From NCBI GenBank assembly GCA_026724425.1, contig JAIUCV010000076.1:2193501-2257500 (forward strand): DNA of 64,000 nucleotides, read 5' to 3'. The stretch is from Erythrophleum ivorense (lineage: Eukaryota; Streptophyta; Magnoliopsida; Fabales; Fabaceae). Below the pieces are notes generated by a model, which saw only the letters and a list, made by a program, of their open reading frames with translations, did no database searches and was not told where the DNA came from. Positions 52,424 through 61,877 of the stretch are shown here, in pieces. The stretch's first letter is position 1. The number at the start of each line of letters is the position of its first letter. A program made the position numbers and the translations under genes.

Positions 52424-55400
52424 ATGGACGCAGGTCGTGGTCGTGGCCGTGGTCGTGGTCGCGGTGCAGCCCGTGGGGGCAGAGGAGCTGGTCGCGGTGG
52501 GCGAGCAGCGGGTCGTGGAGGTCGGGGTGCTGGTCGTGGAGTGCCAGAGGCTGAGGCCTCAGTGGAGAGTGCGGCGCCTAGTGTGGCGGCGGCGTCGGTG
52601 ACACAGTCTGTTTCGTTAGCCGGTGGGGCTAGTTTGGGTGCCCGTGGTGGCGCAGGAGCTGGAGCGGTTCCCGGTGGGAGCGCTGCTTTAGCTCAGGGAG
52701 AGTTGATTGTGGGGCTACTGACGCAGCTTTTGGCACGTCTTCCAGAGGCAGTTCCACAGCAGGCTCCGGTTGCACCTCCAGCGGCCGGGGCACAGGGTGG
52801 TGCCGGGGCACATGTTGGTGCCGGTTTTGTTGAGCAGCAGGAGGCTGTGGTGCAGCAGGGTGTTGCAGTTGGGGTTTCTCCTTATCGTGAGATGATGAGG
52901 GAGATGCAGAGGATTGGCACGCCTACGTTTGAGGGCGGGGTTACTCCAGAGCAGGCTGATGAGTGGCGTCAGAGGTTGGAGCGGAACTTCGATTCTGTTC
53001 GTTGTCCGGCACAGTTTCAGGTTGAGTTGGCAGTGCACTACCTTGGAGGTGATGCACATTTGTGGTGGAGGTCTGTTAGGACCAGGAGAGAGGTTTGGAC
53101 TTGGGTTGACTTCGTCGAGGAGTTCAACCACAAGTTTTTCCCTCAGGAGGCTCGTGACAGGCTGCAGATGAGGTTTTTGGATTTGACTCAGGGTGAGAGG
53201 TCTGTTCGAGAGTACGATGCAGAGTTCTGCAGATTGGTGGTCTTTTCTGGTGGTGAGTTGATCAGTGAGCGGGCATTGACGTCGCGGTTTCTCCAGGGGC
53301 TTCGGAGGAACATCAGGACGCAGTGCAGAGGTGGTATGTACCACACCAGAGCGGGCTTAGTGGAGTTGCCAGCTTCCATTGAGGAGGACTTGCGTGAGCC
53401 GGTGAGTACGGCGGTTGTTCCAGTTGCAGTTGCTCCTGCTACCCATCCTCGGGGCCAGCAGCAGCATCAGCAGCGCAGAGGTTACAGTTCTGGTTACGGC
53501 AGGGGCAGTAGGCCTGCGCAGGGCCAGAAGAGGAGAGCAGACGAGATATCTGCTAGTAGCCCGAGTACGGGTGGGTGTTTTGGTTGTGGGGGTCTGGATC
53601 ACAGAGTGGCGACTTGCCCCAAGAGGGCGGGATCCAGAGAGTCGACAGTGTGCTACTACTGCAGGGAGCCGGGGCATATCAAGACTATGTGTCCCAAGTT
53701 GCAGCAGAGAGCGGTGGCAGCGGCGATTCAGCCGTTGGCTATTCAGTCAGCAGCGCAGGTTGCGGCGTTGCAGTCAGGTGGAGCGCCGAGAGTGTATACT
53801 TCGGCAGAGGTGGGCCAGAACAGTCAGTCAGGCCAGATCACAGGTAAAATCTTGACTCAGACTTTTAAATTCTTAAGGTAGAATTGTTGGTGTTGTCTGT
53901 TTCTGTTGTTTTACTGTGATAGACTTAGAGGTTCTCAACACTTAGGGACCTTGTTAGTTGGAGGTTTTGAGTCTCACGTGTTGTTTGACTCGGGAGCATC
54001 TAATTGCTTCATTACTCCGGAGAGAGCTGAGAGTAGTGGTATTCGGAGTAGCGAGGGCGAGGCTTCAGGATTTGTCAAGGTGGCCGGAGGTGGTTATTTG
54101 GCTACTTCGGGCAGAGCTAGAGCAGTTGATGTGCAGATTGCGGGGCAGTCTATGCCAGCAGATTTAGTCATCAGTCCGGTGGAACTGTATGACGTGATTT
54201 TGGGGATGGACTGGTTATCTCTATACCGAGTTCATCTGGATTGCTACAGAGGTAGAGTGGTGTTTGAGCAGGATGCAGGGAAGTTGGTTTATCAGGGAGT
54301 GAGACCGACTTCGGGGAGTATGGTGATTTCAGCTATTCAGGCAGAGCAGTTGTTAGAGCGGGGCTGCGAAGCCTATTTGGCGACGATCACTATGACAGAG
54401 TCCAGTGGTGAGGTGAGTCTGCAGGATATTCAGGTTGTCCAGGATTTTGAGGATGTGTTTCGGTCGCTGAAGGGATTGCCACCATCTCGGTCAGATCCTT
54501 TCACGATTGATTTAGAGCCCGGGACAGCTCCGATATCGAAGACACCTTACAGGATGGCTCCAGCAGAGATGGCAGAGCTGAAGAAGCAGCTAGAGGACCT
54601 TTTGAGTAAAGGGTTCATCAGACCTAGTGTTTCGCCATGGGGAGCGCCAGTGTTGTTTGTGAAGAAGAAGGATGGCAGTTTTCGGTTGTGCATCGATTAC
54701 CGGGGACTTAACCGAGTCACAGTGAAGAACAGGTACCCACTTCCGAGGATCGATGAGTTGTTGGATCAGTTGAGAGGGGCTACTTGGTTCTCCAAGATTG
54801 ACTTGGCATCGGGTTATCATCAGATTCCGATAGATGAGGCAGATGTCCGGAAGACAGCTTTTCGGACGAGGTATGGACATTTCGAGTTTGTGGTCATGCC
54901 TTTTGGCTTGACCAATGCGCCGGCAGCGTTTATGAGATTGATGAACGACGTGTTCAGGGAGTTTTTGGACGTGTTCGTTATCATTTTCATCGATGACATT
55001 TTGGTGTATTCGAGGAGTCCAGAGGAGCATGCGACTCATTTGAGGCTTATGTTGGAGAAGCTTCGAGAGCAGAAGCTGTTTGCCAAGTTGAGCAAGTGCA
55101 GCTTTTGGCAGAGGGAGATGGGTTTTCTTGGCCACATTGTTTCTGCAGAGGGAGTTTCTGTGGATCCGGCTAAGATTGAGGCTATCAGGGATTGGCCTAG
55201 ACCGAGTAGTGCTACCGAGATCAGGAGTTTTCTGGGTTTAGCAGGCTACTACAGGAGGTTCGTCAAGGGGTTTGCGAGCATGTCTCAGCCGATGACGAGG
55301 TTGACTGGCAAGGATGTGCCGTTTGTGTGGGCGCATGAGTGCGAGAAGAGCTTTGGGAAGCTCAAGGAGATGTTGACTAGTACACCAGTGTTGGCATTAC

Positions 55401-57310
55401 CCGACCCGGGGAAGCCATATGTAGTGTACACAGATGCTTCAGGTGTTGGACTTGGTTGTGTTTTGATGCAGGAGGGCAGAGTGATTGCCTATGCTTCGAG
55501 GCAGTTGCAGGGCAGTGAGCGCAACCGTCCTACACACGATCTTGAGTTGGGAGCAGTGGTTTTTGCACTCAAGATTTGGAGGTCTTATCTTTATGGTGGT
55601 AGAGTGCAGATCTTTACGGATCACAAGAGTCTACAGCATATTTTCACTCAGCCTTTGCTGAATGCGAGACAGACGCGTTGGGTGGAGTTTCTGGCAGACT
55701 ATGACTTGGATATTGTTTATCATCCAGGCAAGGCCAATTTGGTGGCAGATGCTTTGAGTCGACGGAGGGTTGATTCAGATAGAGAGCGTGGTGTAGAGGC
55801 TTTGGTCAGCGAGATTAGTACATTGCGTCTTTGTGCTATTTCGGAGGAGCCTTTGGGTTTAGAGGCAGCTGATCAGGCAGATTTACTCAGCAGGATCAGA
55901 GTGGCGCAGCAGAGTGATCAGGGTTTGATCGATGCTTCGCAGGCGGGTGGTTCTGAGCATCAGGTCTCTTCGAATGGGACTATTTTGGTTCGTGGGCGAG
56001 TTTGTGTGCCCAAGGATGAGGAGTTGAGGCATGAGGTTTTGAGAGAGGCTCATTCGTGCAAGTTTTCGATTCATCCGGGTGCGACCAAGATGTACCGTGA
56101 CCTCAAACGGTATTATCATTGGGTTGGGATGAAGAGGGATGTGGCGGATTGGGTTGCGAGGTGCAACACTTGTTCTTTGGTCAAGGCAGAGCATCAGGTG
56201 CCTAGTGGTCTTTTGCAGAGTTTACCCATTCCAGAGTGGAAGTGGGATATGATCACTATGGATTTTGTTGTGGGATTGCCGATCTCACGGACTTTCGATG
56301 CTATTTGGGTCATTGTAGATCGCTTGACCAAGTCAGCACATTTCTTGGCTATCAAGAAGACAGATGGGGCAGCAGTCTTGGCTAGGAAGTTTGTGCGAGA
56401 GATTGTGAGGCTGCATGGAGTGCCAGCCAGTATTGTGTCGGATAGAGATCCGAGGTTTGCTTCAGAGTTTTGGAGGGCATTTCAGACTGAGATGGGCACT
56501 AAGGTGCATATGAGTACAGCGTATCATCCGCAGACAGATGGGCAGTCAGAGAGGACTATTCAGACTTTGGAGGATCTGCTTAGGATGTGTGTGCTGGATT
56601 GGGGTGGTCATTGGGCTGATCATCTGTGTTTGGCAGAGTTTGCCTATAACAACAGTTTTCAGTCTAGTATTGGCATGGCTCCTTATGAGGCTTTGTATGG
56701 GAGGCCATGTAGGACACCCTTATGCTGGACCCAAGTGGGGGAGCGCAGCATGTTTGGAGCTAGTTTTGTTCAGGAGACGACGGAGAAGATTCGTGTCTTG
56801 AGGCTGAACATGAAGGAGGCTCAGGATAGACAGAGGAGTTATGCAGATAGGCGGCGACGAGAGCTTGAGTTTCAGGTGGGAGATAGAGTTTATCTCAAGA
56901 TGGCTATGTTGAGGGGCCCTAACAGGTCCATAGCAGAGAACAAGCTCAGTCCGCGTTTTATGGGTCCGTTTCCAGTGGTGGAGCGAGTTGGGCCAGTGGA
57001 TTATCGGTTAGAGTTGCCACCGATTATGAGCGCCTTTCACAAGGTGTTTCACGTTTCTATGTTGAGGAGGTGTTTGCGTCCTTCAGAGGAGGTAGTGGTT
57101 GAGATTCCAGAGGATCTCCAGCCAGATATGACAGTTCCGGCTGTTCCTGTGAGGATTCTTGAGAGGAGAGTCAAGGTTCTGCGGAACAAGAGGGTGCCAT
57201 TGTTGAGAGTCTTGTGGGACTGTAGTGGCACAGAGGAGCAGACTTGGGAGCCAGAGGCAAAGATGAAGCTGAAGTTCGGAAAGTGGTTCGACAAGCAGGC
57301 TGTGGAGTGA
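52424..57310 (+). CDS. G4 Gag-Pol polyprotein, intact (spliced form)
   Basis: Exons 52424-53843 and 53946-57310 total 4785 nt, or 1594 residues. Unspliced translation gives Gag alone (485 residues, stop at 53879). Domains by approximate residue: RG-rich tail 1-40; Gag 160-270; CCHC knuckles 384-426; aspartic protease LFDSGASNCF near 488; reverse transcriptase 676-850 with FIDDIL near 821; RNase H YTDASG near 968; integrase HHCC from 1183 and catalytic Asp (MDF, 1244), Asp (SDRDP, 1305), Glu (GQSE, 1340); chromodomain-like end 1540-1589 (VLWDCSGTEEQTWEP). Chromodomain integrases steer insertion to heterochromatin. The order protease-RT-RNaseH-integrase-chromodomain places it in Ty3/gypsy, Tekay/Del-like. 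No stops or frameshifts seen. Confidence 0.93.
53844..53945 (+). other. G4 candidate gag/pol intron, 102 bp
   Basis: CACAG/GTAAAA donor, CTTAG/GGACC acceptor, CTCAAC branch candidate ten bases upstream. An 11-bp deletion relative to G3 moved the acceptor but kept AG/GGACC. Length is a multiple of three, so gag and pol happen to share a frame in this copy, but an in-frame TAG at 53879 still ends unspliced Gag. Confidence 0.8.
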
Positions 57311-57901
57311 TTCATCTTTGTGGTTCTAGTCTTGTTTTTGGTTTTGTTGTTGTTGGTTTTGGACTTATGTATTTTCGTTTTGTTGTACGATATACATTTT
57401 TGGAGTTATATGAGATGGAGTTTTGCCTCATATTTTCGGTTATGGTTTGGATGTTACAAGTTTCTTTGGCCGGTGGGGTCATTGAGAGTATTTAGTCACT
57501 TGTTGGTACGCGTTTCAGATTTTATTACTCGTTTTGTCTAGAGGCGGTGGGCCTTGTAGACGGTGGTTCTATTTGTGTTGGGACGTTAGGTGCCCAACGG
57601 ACTTATATTGGGGGTCGCTACCTCGATATGGGTTGTTTTAGTGACAGTGGGTCACGTTTTGGTGGTGACAGGGATCACATTTTGGTTGTGACTTCGGGTC
57701 ACGTTTGGTTTTGTGACATTGGTCACATTTTGGTACTGGACCGTGAGTCACAGTACGGATGTCATGACTGCGGTTATGGCATTGAGAGTAATAATATCTT
57801 GGAAACATGCGTATAACATAGGACAAAAATTTGAGTTTTGAGGTCTTGGAGAGACGTTTGTGTTGGGATTCGAGGACGAATCCAGTTTAGTGGGGGAGAA
57901 T
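57311..57901 (+). other. G4 3' untranslated region with short repeats
   Basis: From about 57640 to 57745 the sequence GTGAC..GGTCAC(A/G)TTTTGGT repeats four times with small changes. The opposed GTGAC/GTCAC halves could pair. Ends in the polypurine tract before the 3' LTR. Confidence 0.7.
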
Positions 57902-59246
57902 TGTAACATCCGTGAACCAGAAAGTTGTTTTGAAAGAGGTGTTGGACGATGCTAGGGGTTCGGGAGTAGTTGGCACATGCTCTTAGAGGTGTGAATTGAG
58001 GGTTGGCTGTACATGTTCTTGTTTGATTGTTGTGCAGTCGGTCTAAGGTTCAAGCATCGCGAAGAAAGTGTGTTAAATTCTTCTGAACGACTAGTATCGG
58101 GTGTCGATCGACACCGGTTATCGGGTTTGATTTCCGGTTTAAGTCGATCGATTTGCAATTGGAGTTGGTTTGGTCGATTGGTGTCGACCGACACCAAGGG
58201 AGAGTGTCGATCGACACCGGTTATGGTGAAATCGACCGGTTTGATTCAAGTCGGCTGGTTTTGGGCTGGTTTGGGCGAGAAAAGCCCTAGACTCGCGTTT
58301 TTAAGCCTTGTGGCCGCGAGAAAGGCACAGTTTTCGAGATATCAAGGTTCTTAGGCGATTTTTGGAGGATTGGAGGTGATTTCTGAGTTTCTGGGTTGAA
58401 TCCGTGGCTGTTCTTCGTTGTTCCCTTCTCCTTTCCTTCCTTTCAATCCTTTTTCAAGGTGAGTGCGTGACTGTAGGCCCGTTAGCATTAGAGATTGTTT
58501 GATTTCGGTTTTGTTATTGAGTTTTTCGAGTTGTTCTTGAGTATGATTGAGTTATTGTGTTGATTGATCGATGTGGGGGTTGAATCCCACGATTTTGGAT
58601 GTTTTATGCGATTTTCGTTGCTGTTGGTGTCTGGGCGTCGAGCCGGTGTCGAGCGACACTCTGTGAGTGTCGATCGACACTCGGGAGGCTGGCGTCGGTC
58701 GACACCATAGAGGTGTCGGTCGACACCGACCTGGGTGTCAGGAAACGTGGGTTTCCTGACAGGTAGTTGATGTATTGGTTATTGCATTGTCTTTCTGGTT
58801 GTTTATTGTGATGTATTGTCTATTGTTTGACGTAATTGGCCTGTAGGCAGGATGATCCACTTACTAAGTATTTATGATAATACTTACGCATCTCTTTCGT
58901 AATTTGATGCAGGTAACAGCAATGTTCTTCCGCGGAAAGAGACCGAGAGAAGAGGATGATGAGATTAGGAATTTGATTCTGGCTTTGTTGTTATGGTTGA
59001 CCAGAAATTCGTGAGTTAGGGTGTTAGACTTTATTTTAATAATGTAGCAAACCGGCTTAGGTTGCTTATTGGTTATTGGTTTTGTTGGTTTTATTCTTTA
59101 TTGGTTATTGTTGAATAATTATTATGATTTAATAATATTGGTTTTCTTCCGCATTGTGTTGAATTAGCTGTTGAGGATTAATATTTATGGGAATATTAAT
59201 CTGGGCTAATTATTTAAAAAAAAAAAAAAAAAATTTGGTTGTTTCA
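57902..59246 (+). repeat. G4 3' LTR, 1345 bp
   Basis: As the 5' LTR with about eleven differences, including one palindrome restored to CGATCGACAC (58670) where the 5' copy has CGATCGATAC, and a lengthened A tract. Confidence 0.93.
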
Positions 59247-59251
59247 GATAT

Positions 59252-59555
59252 AAATGAAATATAAATCCTTCAGGGATATAAATAAATAGAAATGAATAAA
59301 TTATAAATTCTTCTGGGAAATATAATTAAAAATAAATAAAAATATATATATATATGAACCATATTGCTTGATGAATCCAAAGTATTATCAATAAGTAATA
59401 TTGATTAAATATTGATAAAATGGATTTATATGAAAAACACATATCAACAAAGTAATATGAATTACTCATTGAATCTTGTGAATTCAAACTAAAATAACTA
59501 TTAGAACTTTTGATTACCTAGAAAAGCTAAGAGGTAGAGACTCGTGCTGATAACG
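59252..59555 (-). other. Copia leader region next to 5' LTR
   Basis: Continues the 28-bp minisatellite for one further unit, then AT-rich leader, ending in GACTCGTGCTGATAACG beside the LTR. The same ending occurs at 5926-5941. Non-coding. Confidence 0.65.
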
Positions 59556-59711
59556 TATTGTGAGAAAGAGAGAATAAGAGAAGAGAGGAATTGGTTGTGT
59601 TCTTATTCTATGAATAATGAATCCTTTATATAGGAATACAAGTAGGGTTTAGCTTGGAGAAGAAGTACAATTTGGGCTTTCTAATGGGCATCCACTTAAT
59701 AACCCATAACA
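59556..59711 (-). repeat. Copia 5' LTR, 156 bp
   Basis: Identical by eye to 37391-37546. Followed by the CAAGG duplication. Confidence 0.93.
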
Positions 59712-59716
59712 CAAGG

Positions 59717-59936
59717 GGTTTTGTATTTTTGTTTTATAAGGGAAAATTAAATAACAAATGCAAACTTTACAAACATCATTATTGAGCAAAGGATAATCCG
59801 CAAAAGACATAAGCCAAATCAATTGAAAAGTTTGTTAAATCCGGTTTCTATGAACTCAAAACACTAAGATGTGGTCATCCCACTTTCGTGGCTCCGACCA
59901 CCTATGTTTCTTAAACCAATGGACTCTGAAACAACC
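59717..59936. other. Unclassified repeat, right flank of copia insertion
   Basis: Continues 37217-37390 across the copia insertion. AT-rich on the left, ending ACCAATGGACTC, where gypsy G5 begins. No coding or diagnostic motif recognised. Confidence 0.4.
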
Positions 59937-61288
59937 AAACTTTTTTTTTTTTTTTTTTTATTAAATAATTAGCCCAGATTAATATTCCCATAAATATTAA
60001 TCCTCAACAGCTAATTCAACACAATGCGGAAGAAAACCAATATTATTAAATCATAAATAATTATTCAACAATAACCAATAAAGAATAAAACCAATAAAAC
60101 CAATAACCAATAAGCAACCTAAGCCGGTTTGCTACATTATTAAAATAAATCCTAACACCCTAACTCATGAATTTCTGGTCAACCATAACAACAAAGCCAG
60201 AATCAAATTCCTAATCTCATCATCCTCTTCTCTCGGTCTCTTTCCGCGGAAGAACATTGCTGTTACCTGCATCACATTGGAATAGAGATGCGTAAGTATT
60301 ATCATAAATACTTAGTGAGTGGATCATCCTGCCTACAGGCCAATTACGTCAAACACTAGACAAACATCACAATAAACATCAACCATAACAATGCTCAACA
60401 ATACTCAACAATATAAACCATCCCTGTCAGGAAACACCCACGTTTCCTGACACCCAGGTTGGTGTCGACCGACACCTCTATGGTGTCGATCGACGCCAGC
60501 CTCCCGAGTGTCGATCGACACTCATCGAGTGTCGCTCGACACCGGCTCGACGCCCAGAAACCAGAAGCTACGAAAATCGCATAAAACACACAATTTCGTG
60601 GGATTCAACCCCCACATCGATCAAACAACAAAATAACTCGATCCTACACAAGAACAACTCGAAAAACTCATCAACAATCTCGAAATCACACAATCTCCAA
60701 TGCTAACGGACCTACAGTCACGCACTCACCTTGAAAACGGATTAGAAGGAAGGAATAGATGATGAACAGCAACCCAAAGCCTCAGAACAAGCCTCCCAAC
60801 CTTAGAAATCACCCAAAAATCGCCTCTGAAACTTTTCTCCTCGAAACTTGTGCCTTTCTCGCGGCCACAAAGCTTTTAAATCGAGAAATAGGGTTTCCAC
60901 GCCCTAAACCGGACAAAACCAGCCGACTTGAAACAAACCGGTCGATTTCTCAATAACCGGTGTCGATCGACACCCTCCCTTGGTGTCGGTCGACACCATC
61001 GACCAAAACCAACCCAATTGCAAATCGATCGACTTAAACCGGAAATCAAACCCAATAACCGGTGTCGATCGACACCCTTCGGGTGTCGATCGATACTAGT
61101 CGTTCAGAAGAATTTAACACACTTTCTTCGCGATGCTTGAACCTTAGACCGACTGCACAACAATCAAACAAGAACATGCACAGCCAATCCTCAATTCACA
61201 CCTCTAAGAGCATGTGCCAACTACTCCCGAACCCCTAGCATCGTCCAACACCACTTCCAACACAACTTTCTGGTTCACGGATGTTACA
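59937..61288 (-). repeat. G5 3' LTR, 1352 bp
   Basis: Minus strand TGTAACATCCGTGAACC to GGTTGTTTCA. Carries the same palindrome clusters (60462-60543 and 60959-61092), candidate donor (about 60731) and acceptor (about 60266) as G3 and G4. Confidence 0.93.
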
Positions 61289-61877
61289 ATTCTCCCCCAC
61301 TAAACTGGATTCGTCCTCGAATCCCAACACAAACGTCTCTCCAAGACCTCAAAACTCAAATTTTAGTCCTATGTTATACGCATGTTTCCAAGATATTATT
61401 ACTCTCAATGCCATAACCGCAGTCATGACATCCGTACTGCGACCCGCAGTCCAGTACCAAAATGTGACCAAAGTCACAAAACCAAACGTGACCCGAAGTC
61501 ACAATCAAAACGTGATCCCTGTCACAACCAAAACGTGACCCACTGTCACTAAAACAACCCATATCGAGGTAGCGACCCCCAATATAAGTCCGTTGGGCAC
61601 CTAACGTCCCAACACAAATAGAACCACCGTCTACAAGGCCCACCGCCTCTAGACAAAACGAGTAATAAAATCTGAAACGCGTACCAACATATGACTAAAA
61701 CTTCCAATGACCCCACCGGCCAAAGAAACTTGTAACATCCAAACCATAACCAAAAATATGAGGCAAAACTCCATCTCATATAACTCCAAAAATGTATATC
61801 GTACACAAAACGAAAATACATAAGTCCAAAACCAACAACAACAAAACCAAAAACAAGACTAGAACCACAAAGATGAA
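61289..61877 (-). other. G5 3' untranslated region with short repeats
   Basis: Same GTGAC/GTCAC-TTTTGGT repeats as G4 (about 61450-61555), four copies. No coding sequence. Confidence 0.7.

Larger units (their letters stand above)
50861..59246 (+). mobile_element. Ty3/gypsy element G4 (subfamily B), structurally intact
   Basis: LTRs 50861-52203 (1343 bp) and 57902-59246 (1345 bp) are flanked by GATAT (50856-50860 and 59247-59251). It has a correct primer-binding site TGGTATCAGAGC (52207-52218), polypurine tract AGTGGGGGAGAAT, an open gag and an open pol. About eleven LTR differences by eye. It is the only element in the window with no visible coding defect and is a candidate autonomous copy. 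Confidence 0.96.
37391..59711 (-). mobile_element. Ty1/copia element disrupted by gypsy G3 and G4
   Basis: LTRs of 156 bp at 37391-37546 and 59556-59711 are identical by eye and are flanked by CAAGG on both sides (37386-37390 and 59712-59716). Internal pieces are 37547-38101, 46424-50860 and 59247-59555. Removing both gypsy elements leaves about 5.6 kb. The 3' LTR is preceded on the minus strand by the purine tract AAGGGGGAG. The right LTR borders CGTTATCAGCACGAG, which may be the primer-binding region, though I could not assign a tRNA. Confidence 0.93.

Noticed and set aside
53879..53945. Stop-codon readthrough as the way G4 makes Gag-Pol, since gag and pol share a frame there.
   Set aside because: The shared frame is an accident of an 11-bp deletion. 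In G3 the intervening segment is 113 bp and the frames differ, whereas splice borders are kept in all copies.
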